Positions 9,382 to 20,422 of a DNA stretch of 64,000 nt are shown piece after piece. Each line of letters starts with the position of its first letter. Position 1 is the first letter of the stretch. The notes under the pieces are model-generated. The model was not told the origin of the DNA. It did no database searches and saw only the letters and a program-made list of their open reading frames with translations. The stretch spans positions 220,007,978 to 220,071,977 of the forward strand of contig NC_081828.1 in NCBI RefSeq assembly GCF_030867095.1. Reading direction: 5' to 3'. The stretch comes from Alligator mississippiensis (Eukaryota > Chordata > Crocodylia > Alligatoridae). Position numbers and translations under genes: made by a program.

Positions 9382-12300
9382 ATGACGCAAGCCCCGGTCT
9401 CCTCCGAGATCCACCACATCGTCTCGTCGGCCTTCGACAGCGTGAGTGCCCGGCGCGGCGCGGGGGTGCCCGTCCCTGCCCCCGAGGCCGGGGGGTGCGA
9501 AGGTCTCGGCCGTTCTGTGCCCAGCCTGGCAGGGCTCGGCCACAGCGAGGTCCTGAGCCCCTGGCTCCCCCCGCAGGGATGTGGGAGCTCAGACCCCCCA
9601 GGGCCCAGGCAGGCAGCACCCCTGAGGGGCTGCGGTGTGGGGCTGTGCTGGGGGCCAAGGGCGCGTGGGCCCAGGTGAGCCAGCCCTGCTCACACCCCCC
9701 AGTGCCACGCAGCTCAGCCTGCCCCTGCCCTTTGTGTCCCTGCGGGAGAACCTGGACTGGGGGCTTCCCTGCCACCCCACACCCCCGAGCCCCAGGGCTG
9801 CGCGGCCCCTCGGAGCTCAGCCAGCGCTGCCAGGGGCGTGTGCAGGTCCCCCCAGCCTGGCACTGGGCTGTACTGGGCCCCGGGGCCGTGGCCGCTCTCC
9901 CCACAACACGTGCTGGGCGCCCGGGCTGCCTGGGTGGTGCGTGGGGGTTAATGATTAACCCTTTGTGCAGCGCCGCCCCTGCTGTTGGGCTGTCTCGCCA
10001 TTGCCCAGGCAACAGTGCCACGTCAGGTGGGAGGGTGCCCGGCCACAGCCCTTCTGCCCCCTTGCCCCTGTCTGCCCCCCACTCCTGCCCCTGCCCCTCT
10101 CCCTGCCCCAGGCGGGTGGCCGGTGCTGCTGGCCATGGACTTCCTGCTGAGCTCCCAGGTAGGAAGCGCCGCGGCTCTGGTGACGCGCCCGACCAGGCGG
10201 CTTTGTCCCGACCAGGCGGCTTTGTCCCTGGGGATCGCCCCACACCAGCCCAGGGCACCCCACGGGGAACAGGCATGGGGAGCTGCGGGGGGCCATGGGC
10301 TGGGCTGGCTGTGCTGGCTGGGACGCTGCCCCAGGGCGCCCGCCCCACCCTGGCCCCGCGGGACACGGGCAGGGTGGTGCAGCCACGTGCTCATCGGCCC
10401 CAGGCCCGGGGGAAACACGGCAGGCACCAGGGCCTTAGGACCAGGGGGGCGGGGGGCGGGGGTCTCAAGGCCATGGCCTGGGACAGGGCAGCAACGATGA
10501 CTGCCCCTTCCCAGCGTGCTGCCCGGTCCCGGCTCCCGCGGCCCTGGGGAGGAAGCAGGGGCCTGCGCAGCGCCCAGTTGTGGGGCGGGGCTGCACCCTG
10601 CACAAAGCCCGAAGCGGGGAGGGAGCCGGGGGGGAGGCTGCACCCTGCACAAAACCCAAAGGTTGGGGGTTGCACCCCACACAGTGCCTGGGGGGGCTGC
10701 ACCCCGCACAGCACTGGGAGGGAGGGGCTGCATCTTGCACAGTGTTACGGGGTGCACCCCACACAGCCCCCAAAGGGGGGAGAAGCTGAACCCCATGCAG
10801 CACCTGTGGGGGAAGCTGCACCTGCACAGTACCCAAAGTGGGGAGCAACTGCACCCCCATAGCACCTTGGGGGGGACCTGTCATCCCCCCCTGCAGCATC
10901 CCCAATGGGGCTCCCCCTTGGGGGGGTCTGCCCCAGCCCTGCAGCAGGGAGGCACTGCCCCTGCCCCCCCCGCAGCACCCTGGAGCGGGCGGCGCTGCGG
11001 CGGTGTCACCTTGGCGCGGGGCTGGCGGCTCCGTCAATATTTGGTGCGGGCGCGAGCGGGAGCCGCCTGTCACCGAGCCGAGCTCAGGCTCCGCTCCGCA
11101 GCCGTGACCTTCCCGCTCGGGCGCTGCGCTCCATAAAGCGCCGCGCCAGCCGCACCGGGCAGCCTGCGCCCCTGCAGCGCCCGCCCGCCTGCCTGCCATG
11201 GCTCAGGTACCCGCGCTGCGGGGCAGGGGTGCCTGCATGGCCCGGCCCCTGGATGGGGGCTCCTGTGCCCCCAGCTGTGCTGCTCCCCCTGCGCCCCCCC
11301 CAGCCAGGAGCTTGGAGCGGGGGCGGGGACTGGGCCCCCTGGGGTGCATGCGACCTGACCCAGTGCTGCTGGGAGGGGAAGGGGGAGCGGCGGGGGGGCG
11401 CTGAGGGGGACTTGGGGGCAGCAGGGGTGGGGGGTACAGGAAGGGTTGTGGTGCTGGGGGCAGAGGGCATCCTGCTGGGGGCGCTGTGCTGCAGGGGTAC
11501 AGGGGCAACAGGGGTGCTGTGCTGTGGCTGGGGGGCACCCCCCAGGGGTGCTGGGCTACAGTGGGGACAGCAGGGGCCACTGTGCTGGGGGGGACAGAAC
11601 AGGGCACCCAGCAGGGGTGCTGTGCTGGGGGGGCAGGCAGCAGGGGTGCTGTGCTGGGGGGGCACCCAGCAGGGGGCGCTGTGCTGGGGGGGGCAGAACA
11701 GGGCACCCAGCAGGGGTGCTGTGCTGGGGGGGCACCCAGCAGGGGGCGCTGTGCTGGGGGGGGCAGAACAGGGCACCCAGCAGGGGTGCTGTGCTGCAGG
11801 AAGAGCACCCAACAGGGCACTGTGCTGCGGGGGGTATGTGGCAGGGGGCACTGTGCTGGGGGGCACCAAGGAGGGGACACTGCTGGCAGGAGGCGCTGTG
11901 CTGCAGGGGGTGCATGCAGCAGGGGGCACTGTGCTGGGAGGGGGGGCACCCAGGAGGGGACATGGCTGGCAGGGGGCAGACAGCAGGGGGCGCTGTGCTG
12001 CAGGAGGTGCATGCAGCAGGGGGTGCTGTGCTGGGGGGGCACATAGCAAGGGGTGCTGTGATAGGGGGCACGCAGCAGGGGGTGCTGTGCTGGGAAGCAG
12101 ATAGCAGGGGGCACTGTGCTGGGGGGTGCACACAGCAGGGGGCGCTGTGCTGGGGGGTGCACACAGCAGGGGCGCTGCCCCCATTAGGCGGCACTGCCCC
12201 AGGTAGGCACTGACCTGCGGTGGCGCTGCCCACAGCCCGAGCAGGAGGCGCTGGGCCCCGGGTCGCCCAAGCTGGAGGAGGAGGAGGAGCGGGACCTGAA

Positions 12301-15300
12301 CAAGGCGCTGGGGGTGGCGCGCTTCCAGATCCTGCAGCACTCGCACTCGCACCCGCGCGGCGTGGAGGATGCCGGGCGCAGCTACAGCGAGGAGGACTTT
12401 GAGTGTGAGTGCGGGGGCGGGGGCAGGGCGCGCAGGGGTCCCGGGGCTGCCCCCTGCTCCCGGGGGGTGCTGCCTGGGTGGCCCCCGGCTGAGCCCAGCC
12501 TGCTGCTCGCCCGCAGACCACCGGCAGAGCTCGCACCACATCCACCACCCGCTGTCGGCGCACCTGCCTGCGGACGCGCGCCGCAAGAAGGGGCCGCGGA
12601 AAGGCAAGAAGAAGCGGCGCCGAGCATCCGCGCCCGGGGAGACGCCGCCCATCGAGGAGGCCGAGGAGGACGAGGATGACGCTGGCGACACCGAGACCGA
12701 GCGCTCGGCCGAGGAGCTGCTGCAGGGCAGCGCGCCCGAGGCGGTGCAGGTGCGGTACGGGGGGCATGGGGCGGCCGTGGGGCACAGGGGGGGGCTGGCA
12801 GCTGCCGGCCCCATGCGCCCCCTCCCTTTGTCTCAGTTTTTCCTGCAGGAGGATGACGCAGGCGAGCGTCGGACCGAGGAGTCGTCCGCCCCCAGCTCCC
12901 CGGCTGAGCCCAGTCCGCCCGCGCCCGTACCTGCCGCCCCCCACGATGCCAGGGGTCCCAGGTGAGTGACTTTGCTGCAGGGCCCGGGGCTGCCGGTGCG
13001 GGGGGGTGGGCATCGACCCCCAGCTTGGCGCTGGGAGTGGATGCTGAGGCAGGGGTGCGTGTTGCAGCCCGGAGGCCGAGGAGGAGCGCGAGGCCGAGGG
13101 CACGGGGCCGGACGAGCCCGGCTCCCCCGGGCGCCCCTTGGCCAAGTCGCAGCCCGGGCACCGCAGCTACAACCTGCACGAGCGCCGGCGCATCGGCAGC
13201 ATGACGGGCGTGGAGCAGGCCCAGTACCAGAAGGTGCCCACGGACGAGTCGGAGGCGCAGACGCTGGCCTCGGCCGATCTGGACTACATGAAGAGTGAGC
13301 GTGGGCGGCGGGGCCAGGGAGAGCTGGGCGGGGGTGTCCCCAGTCCCCCTTGCGGCGCTGACCCACGTCCCAGCCCAGGCAGGGGGGCTGGTGGAGGCAC
13401 AGAGCTGCTCCCTGCGTGCGGCATCCCCCCTGTGCCCTCCCATAACCCCAGCCCTCCCCCAGGCCCTAGGGTAGACCCCCTTCCCCACCCAGCCCGGGCC
13501 CACTGTCTGCCCAGGGTGCCCTCACCGCGGCAGGCCTCCCCGAGCCATTTGCCCGCATACCCATGGCCCTGCCTGCTCAGCTCTCCGCCCTGGCTCCTGG
13601 CAGGTCACAGGTTCGAGGACGTGCCCGGGGTGCGCCGGCACCTGGTGCGGAAAAGCACCAAGGGTCAAATCGTGCACGTCAGCAAGGAGCACCGGGAGCC
13701 CAGCGCCCGGCACCGCAAGCACGACCGGCAGCCGCACGAGGTGGGGGCAGGCGCTTGGGGGCGGGTTTGGGAATGGGGTGGCAGCTCTGGGACCTGCCGT
13801 TTCCAGGGGGCCGGATGGGCGATGGTTCGGGACCCTCCTGGGGTCCCGCTCACCCGCGCCCCGACCTGGCCCTAGGTGTTCGTGGAGCTGAACGAGCTGA
13901 TGGTGGACAAGAACCAGGAGATGCAGTGGAAGGAGACGGCGCGCTGGATCAAGTTCGAGGAGGACGTGGAGGAGGAGACGGACCGCTGGGGCAAGCCCCA
14001 CGTGGCCTCGCTGAGCTTCCGCAGCCTCCTGGAGCTGCGCAAGACGCTGGCGCACGGTAGGGGGGGCCGCGGCCTGCCGGAGGGGGCTGGGCCCCCGGGG
14101 GGAGTGGTGCTGGGCCCCCGGCGGCCGCGCAGCGCCCTCAGCGCTGCCTCCCGCAGGGGCCGTGCTGCTGGACCTGGACCAGAAGACGCTGCCCGGCGTG
14201 GCCCACCAGGTGGTCGAGCAGATGATCATCTCGGACCAGATCCGGGCTGAGGACCGCGCCAACGTGCTGCGGGCACTGCTGCTCAAGCACAGGTCAGCCG
14301 GGCGCCGTGGGGGCCGGGCCTGCTCTGCTGGCCCCCGGGGGGGTGCACCCCTGTCCACGACCCCCCCGGCAGCAGCAGGACCTTGTCAGCCGCGGCCCCC
14401 CTGCTCTTCCAGGGGCAGGGGCGATGTTGGGGTCACTGTGTCGCGCTGCTCAGAGCTCTGCCCCCGCTGCAGAGATTTGGCCGTGGGGCAACATCTGCCT
14501 CTCCTGTGCTGCCAGATTTCCGGACGGGTGGGACAGGCCGGGGGGCCAGGCCCCGTGTCCCTGCTGGGGCCAGATCCCAGCAGGCAGGGTGGCATGGGCC
14601 CAATCCTGATGCACAGGGCGGCTGTGCAGGGCCCGATCCGGCTGGGGGACTGGCCCCGCACCACTCGCCTGTCCCACGGGGCCAAAAAGCCGAGCACGAC
14701 AGGGTCTGATGAGGCTTCGTGTGGGAGGGTGGGGACAGGGCGGATCCTGCCCTAGCCGCGGGCTTGGCGGGGCCGCCGGCCTGGCCCGCGTGTCCATGAA
14801 GGTCCCGTGCACCCGCAGCCACCCGAGCGACGAGAAGGACTTCTCCTTCCCCCGCAACATCTCGGCCGGCAGCCTGGGCTCCCTGCTGGGGCACCACCAC
14901 AGCGCCAACCATGTGGGCGAGGGCGCCGAGCCAGCTGTCACCGAGCCCCTCATTGGCGCCGTCCCCGTCGAGCACGAGGTCCAAATCGACATTGAGCGTG
15001 AGGTCAGTGGCAGCCGGAGCCCGGTCTCCCACCCCGCTCCCTCCAAGCCCTGCCTCCTCCATTGCCCTCGACCCCTGCCCTGTGCCCCCTCCGCCATCGC
15101 AGCCCGCGCTCACCTGTCCCCCTGTCTCCGCGCAGAAGGAGGTGCTGACCCCGCCGCCGCCCGCCGGTATCACGCGCTCCAAGTCCAAGCACGAGCTGAA
15201 GCTGCTGGAGAAGATCCCGGACAACGCGGAGGCCACGGTGGTGCTTGTGGGTAAGGGCTGGTAGGGCCGGGCGGAGTGGGGGCAGTGCCGCGGGCAGGCG

Positions 15301-18300
15301 CTCACCTCCGTCCCGGCGCGCAGGCTGCGTGGAGTTCCTGGACCAGCCCACCATGGCCTTCGTGCGGCTGCAGGAGGCCGCGGAGCTGGACTCGGTGCTG
15401 GAGGTGCCCATCCCCGTGCGCTTCCTCTTCGTGCTGCTGGGGCCCAGCAGTGCCAACATGGACTACCACGAGATCGGCCGCTCCATCTCCACCCTCATGT
15501 CCGACAAGGTACCGCCTCCCCTGCCCTCGGCCAGAGCCCCCAGCCCAGCCACGGGCCCCTGCAACCCCTGGGCTCCCTCCTGCCCCAGGCCAGGGGGGTT
15601 CGATGTCCCCCTCCAGTCCCATGTAACACGGTGGGTGCCCGCAGCCCTTCCATGAGGCGGCCTACCTGGCGGACGACCGGCACGACCTCCTCAACGCCAT
15701 CAACGAGTTCCTGGACTGCAGCGTGGTGCTGCCGCCCTCCGAGGTGCAGGGCGAGGAGCTGCTGCGCAGCGTCGCCCACTTCCAGCGCGAGATGCTCAAG
15801 CGGCGCGAGGAGCAGGAGCGGCGCCTGCTGCTGGAGCCCAAGTCTCCCGAGGAGAAAGGTGCCAGGGCCAGCCCCGCCGGGGGCACGGGGCGGCGGTGGG
15901 GGGCACAGGGTGGCGGGCGCAGCAGTGACGGGGGGGTGTCGTGCATGGCAGCGCTGCTGCGGCTGGCGGTGGCAGAGGCCGAGGCAGAGGACGACCCGCT
16001 GCGCCGCACGGGACACCCGTTCGGGGGCCTGATCCGGGACGTGCGCCGGCGCTACCCCAAGTACCTGAGCGACTTCCGCGACGCCCTCAACCCCCAGTGC
16101 GTCGCTGCCGTCATCTTCATCTACTTCGCCGCCCTCTCGCCTGCCATCACCTTCGGGGGGCTGCTGGGTAAGGGGGCCTGTGTGGACTGGGGGTCAGGGG
16201 GACCTGTCCTGGGGGCAACAGGGTAAAGGGGGCTTGGGGGTGAGTGAGCTGAGCTGTGGGGGTCGGGTTGGGGGTGGTCATGTGGGGCCCTGGGGGTGGC
16301 TATTACTGCACCGGGGGTAAGCGGGGCATGGCTGGGGCGCGGTCCCCAGTACCAGGGGCTGCGCGGGGGTCATCTGGGTCTGGCTGTGGGGGCCTAGCTC
16401 GATTGCCGGGCACTAACGCTGCTCCCCACCTGCCCGCCCGCCCCAGGGGAGAAGACGGAGAACCTCATCGGGGTGTCGGAGTTGATCATCTCCACGGCGC
16501 TGCAGGGCATCATCTTCTGCCTTCTGGGCGCACAGCCCCTGCTCGTCATCGGCTTCTCAGGGCCCCTGCTTGTCTTTGAGGAGGCTTTCTACACGGTGAG
16601 CCTGGTCCCCCAACAGCCACCACGGCCAACCGTGGAGGGCCTGTTCCTGGAGCTGGGGAGGGGCCGTGTCCCGGCACCACCCGCCTCTGGCCCCCGGCTG
16701 GGACAGTGCCTCACGGGCTGCCTGGCAAGGACCCGCCGGCCCGCAGCTGCAGCCGGCGTGGGTACCCGGAGCCCCCGGCCTGGCCCTGTCCCGGGGGGTG
16801 GAGGGGGTGACCTGGGGGCAGGTGTGGGGGTGCAGGGCCGCAGCGCTGAGCCGGCGGGTGCAGTTCTGCAGGTCCAACGGGTTGGAGTACCTGGTGGGGC
16901 GCGTCTGGATCGGACTGTGGCTCGTGCTCATCGTGCTGGTGATGGTGGCCTTCGAGGGCAGCTTCCTCGTGCGCTTCGTGTCCCGCTTCACCCAGGAGAT
17001 CTTCGCCTTCCTCATCTCCCTCATCTTCATCTACGAGACCTTCTCCAAGCTGGCCAAGGTCCGGCCCGGCCCAGCCGGCCTGCGGGGGCATGGGGGCCAC
17101 GGGCTGGACTGGGGTGGTGGCTCTGCCTTGGGGGGGCTGGTGCGGGCTCTGCATGGGGGTGGGCAGGGATGGGAATGGAGGCTGCGGGGGTCACTGGGGC
17201 AGGGGGCTGTGCTGAGGGGGTCCATGGCAGTGGGGGATCTGCTGGGGGTTGGGGGTGTTGGGGCTGGGGCTCTGTGTCACTGGGGGTCCATGCGGTTGGG
17301 GGCTCTGCTGGCAGGGGCTGGGGGTCCGTGGGCTGGGAGCGGATGGTGCCGACAGGGCTGCAAGGGGGTCTGAGCCATGCGGCCCTGCAGATCTTCCAGG
17401 AGCACCCGCTGCACGGCTGTGAGCAGGCTGACGCCAACGGCACGAGTGAGGACGCGGCGGACCTGGGCGTGAGGAACGGGACGGCAGCGCCGGGGAACGG
17501 GACGTGGAGCCCGGCGGGCACCCAGGTGACGGGGCAGCCCAACACGGCGCTGCTGTCCCTCGTACTCATGGCTGGCACCTTCTTCATTGCCTTCTTCCTG
17601 CGCAAGTTCAAGAACAGCCGCTTCTTCCCCGGGCGGGTGCGTGGGGGGCGGGGGGGCAAGGGGGTGGACACGGAGGCTGCGGGGAGCAGGGGTCAAGGGC
17701 CGAGGGTGGGAATGGAGACGGCAGGGGGCAGGAGTCGGGCAGGGCTGGGGGCGGAGGGGGGCAGGGCTGGGATCGGAGGCGGCAGGGCCAGGGGCGCCGG
17801 GGTGGGGAGCTGGACCCTGACGCACTGTCCCTGCAGATCCGGCGGGTGATTGGGGACTTCGGCGTGCCCATCGCCATCCTCGTCATGGTGCTAGTCGACT
17901 ACAGCATCCAGGACACCACCTACACACAGGTCCGCGGGGCAGGGTGTTGGGGGACGGGGTGGGGGCCCGAGGGCCAGTTCCTTGTGCCTGCAGTGCTCAC
18001 CCCCGCTGCCCCCATCTCCCTGCAGAAGCTGAAGGTGCCAAGCGGCTTCTCAGTGACGGCACCCGAGAAGCGGGGCTGGGTGATCAACCCGCTGGGGGAG
18101 AAGGACCCCTTCCCCATCTGGATGATGGTGGCCAGCGTCCTCCCAGCCATTCTTGTCTTCATCCTCATCTTCATGGAGACCCAGATCACCACGTGAGAGC
18201 CCCGTGCCCTCCGGGGCTGGGCTGGGCTGGTGTGGGGGCTGGGACAGCTGGGGAGGTGCTGGGAGCAGAGGTCTGGGCTGTGCAGGGGGGAGCTGGGAGT

Positions 18301-20422
18301 GCTGGGGGGATCCAGGCTATCCTGGGGGGAGTTGGGAGTGCTGGCGGGGGGGACTAGGGGTGCTTGGGGAGTCTGGGCCGTGTGCCGGGGGGCTGCGAGT
18401 GGTGCTGACCTGCCCCGCTCCCCCAGGCTGATCATCAGCAAGAAGGAGCGCATGCTGCAGAAGGGCTCCGGCTTCCACCTGGACCTGCTGCTCATCGTGG
18501 CCATGGGTGGCTGCTTCGCGCTGTTCGGGCTTCCCTGGCTGGCGGCTGCCACGGTGCGCTCGGTCACGCACGCCAACGCGCTCACCGTCATGAGCAAGGC
18601 CGTGGCGCCCGGCGACAAGCCCAAGATCCAGGAGGTGAAGGAGCAGCGTGTCACCGGACTGCTGGTGGCCGTGCTCGTGGGTGAGTCCTGCCCACGCCGT
18701 GCCCAGCCCTGTTCCACCCTGGCTGGGCCTGGGGTAGCTCTGGGGGGCGGGAGGGTGATGCTGGGTGCAGCCTGGTCTGCAGGGTGCCCTTGGGGAGTGG
18801 GAGCAGGCGTGCAGGCCCAGGGCACAGGTGACTCCCTCTGCCTCCAGGCCTGTCCATCGTCATTGGGGAGCTGCTGCAGAAGATCCCACTAGCTGTGCTC
18901 TTCGGGATCTTCCTCTACATGGGGGTGACGTCGCTCAACGGCATCCAGTTCTACGAGCGCCTCCAGCTGCTGCTCATGCCCCCCAAGCACCACCCCGATC
19001 TCCCCTACGTCAAGAAGGTGCGGGGCTCAGCGCTGGTGCAGGGGTAGATGTGGGGGGCTGGGAGCCCTGCTGGGCAGCACCATGGAGGGACCTGGGTACA
19101 AGACACAGGAGGTGCTGTGCTTCTCTGCTTGGCACTGGTGAGGCATGCTCTGGATCTGGCGTGCAGTTCTGGGCTCCATGCTTTAAAAGGGATGTGGAGA
19201 AGTGAGGGACCGCAGGCAGCGACAGAGATGCTCAAGGGCTTGGAAGGCAGGTCGAGCCAGACGCTCCAGCAGCTGGGCCTGGTCAGGTGGCAGGAAAGGT
19301 GCCTCAGAAGCGACGCGAGAACAGGCTGCATTACCTGCAGGGCTGCCTGCCGTAAGAAGGGAAAGATCCTGTTCCCTTCTGCTGAGAGCAGGGCACGAGC
19401 AGCAGCTGTAAGTGGCAGCAAAGCAGGTTTAGGCTGGACCTCAGGAATCACTTCTGCATGGGCAGAGCAGGGAGGCCATGGGAGATGCCGGGGAAGGAGG
19501 GACGCACCATCGCTGGAGGTGTCAGAGAGGTTGGACGGGCAGCGGTCAGCGATGATCAAGGCACAGCCATGCCTGTGCTGTGCTGGGGGGCTTACCCGGG
19601 CTGTACCGGTTGCCCCTTTCCTACTTCTGCTCCACGTGTCCGGGTTCTTGAAGCCTCTCCCGAAGGTGCTGGGTGCTGGCTACAGCCCGGACTGGGGACG
19701 GGGCTGTGAAAATGCTCCTGATGGCACTGACCCCTGGGGTCCTGGCAAGAGGGTCTGCTCCTCTGCTCAGGACGTTGCCCCGTCCCCCTGCTCTAGGCAA
19801 CGACCGTGTTGCTGACCCCAAGGCTGCCGGGGCGTTGTAGGACCAGGCCTTGTCTGGTGGGGCTCAGATGGGGCTGCTGCTTGGGGCAGAGGTTGGATGA
19901 GCAGCAACCCCCCGAGGTCCTGAGCCCGGCCGGCAGCCCTGACCCATGGACTCTGCTGCTTTTGCAGGTGCGGACGCTGCGCATGCACCTGTTCACGGGG
20001 CTGCAGCTGGTGTGCCTGGCTGTCCTCTGGGCTGTCATGTCCACTGTGGCTTCGCTGGCCTTCCCCTTCATCCTCATCCTCACTGTGCCCCTGCGTATGT
20101 TCCTGCTTGCACGCATCTTCACTGACCACGAGATGAAGTGTGTAAGTGTCCCCCCGCCCCCGGATGTGGTGGGGAGACCCTCATCCTGCCTGTGTCCTAT
20201 GATCGGGCCCAGCGCCTCTGGCTGTAGGGAGGGTCTCGCCCTCCCTGTGCCAGGCAGTGGCAGCTCTGGAATTGGGGGCTTTGGGGGTGGGAAGAGGCCC
20301 CCAAGCTCTGTGCCCACCCTGAGCCCCCCGTATTTCCCCAGCTGGACGCCAACGAGGCCGAGCCTGTGCTGGACGAACGGGAGGGCATTGACGAGTACAA
20401 CGAGATGCCGATGCCTGTGTGA
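9382..20422 (+). CDS. SLC4A2: Anion exchange protein 2 (AE2), long form
   Basis: Electroneutral Cl-/HCO3- exchanger of the plasma membrane (SLC4 family). Coding exons: 9382-9441, 12236-12404, 12517-12749, 12837-12961, 13068-13294, 13604-13740, 13876-14056, 14157-14292, 14819-15002, 15136-15250, 15324-15508, 15645-15858, 15952-16167, 16447-16595, 16864-17058, 17391-17636, 17837-17929, 18026-18192, 18427-18680, 18848-19017, 19968-20141, 20342-20422. All junctions are GT-AG and phases agree, giving 1236 aa (human about 1241). The start has a GCCACCATG context, in an exon whose acceptor is CCTACAG|G at 9309/9310. Visible: His/acidic-rich N-terminal tail, the pH-sensing block [18 protein letters not shown], the membrane domain from about residue 695, the SKLAK stilbene-site lysines (about 838-842), sequons N858, N871 and N878 in the large extracellular loop, and the C-terminal LDANE acidic motif (carbonic-anhydrase type) ending EYNEMPMPV. 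Residues 1-20 are not like the human AE2a start as I remember it. One residue looks inserted at QDTTYTQ. The acceptor at 16863 has a poor pyrimidine tract. Confidence 0.95.
9947..9959. promoter_or_regulatory. SLC4A2: HNF1 palindrome GTTAATGATTAAC
   Basis: This is a perfect match to the HNF1 consensus GTTAATNATTAAC, in a GC-rich intron where AT-rich 13-mers are rare. It lies 176 bp upstream of the ATG of alternative exon 1b1. HNF1 drives liver- and kidney-type promoters; as I recall, the human AE2b forms are enriched in those tissues. Confidence 0.75.
10135..10158 (+). CDS. SLC4A2: Alternative first coding exon of AE2 (b1-like), 8 residues
   Basis: GGCCATGG opens an eight-codon frame (MDFLLSSQ) ending at a good donor CAG|GTAGGA in phase 0, the same phase as the long-form first exon. 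Joined to the shared exon at 12236 (PEQEALGPG…) it gives a 1224-residue AE2. From memory, human AE2b1 has an eight-residue unique start of the same type (MDFLL…), encoded by an exon in the equivalent intron. A possible acceptor, CTGCCCCAG at 10103-10111, precedes it, so an upstream 5'-UTR exon is possible; otherwise this is a transcription-start exon under the HNF1 site at 9947. Confidence 0.7.
10586..10880. repeat. Minisatellite, about 30-33 bp unit
   Basis: Roughly nine imperfect copies of a GGGGCTGCACCCCGCACAG-containing unit, 26-36 bp long. It lies in the SLC4A2 intron between alternative exons 1b1 and 1b2. Confidence 0.85.
11033..11138 (+). promoter_or_regulatory. SLC4A2: Putative AE2 b2-type promoter (FOXA-like site and CATAAAG box)
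   Basis: GTCAATATTT (11033-11042; reverse complement contains TATTGAC, a FOXA/HNF3-type core) and a TATA-like CATAAAG (11132-11138) precede the ATG of exon 1b2 by 165 and 66 bp. GTGACCTTC (about 11104-11112) contains a nuclear-receptor half site. The call depends on motif spacing to the exon. Confidence 0.4.
11198..11206 (+). CDS. SLC4A2: Alternative first coding exon of AE2 (b2-like), 3 residues
   Basis: TGCCATGG begins a three-codon frame (MAQ) that ends at CAG|GTACCC in phase 0, so it can join the shared exon at 12236 to give a 1219-residue AE2. I recall that human AE2b2 also starts from its own exon in this intron with only three unique residues. The donor is weaker than consensus (GTACCC), so this call depends on the similarity in layout. 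Confidence 0.5.
11460..12185. repeat. Minisatellite, about 28-33 bp unit
   Basis: More than 20 imperfect copies of GGTGCTGTGCTGGGGGGGCACCCAGCAGG-like units. Local higher-order duplication is clear: a block of about 60 bp ending in GGGGGGGCAGAACAGGGCACC recurs near 11690 and 11757. The array ends about 50 bp before the shared SLC4A2 exon at 12236. Confidence 0.9.
19085..19795 (+). mobile_element. Degenerate CR1 LINE 3' region
   Basis: It lies in the SLC4A2 intron between the exons ending 19017 and starting 19968. Landmarks: GGTGCTGTGCTTCTCTGCTTGGCACTGG, CCATGCTTTAAAAGGGATGTGGAGAAG, GGTTTAGGCTGGACCTCAGGAATCACTTC and a GGAGGTGTCAGAGAGGTTGGACGGG block, in CR1 order and orientation. The 3' UTR part resembles that of the copies at 26785, 29487 and 55715. 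No intact reading frame remains. Confidence 0.75.

Noticed and set aside
10516..12162. Long Cys/Gly/His-rich frames in the first coding intron of SLC4A2
   Set aside because: They are translations of the minisatellites at 10586 and 11460. Their apparent cysteine-rich repeats come from the DNA period.
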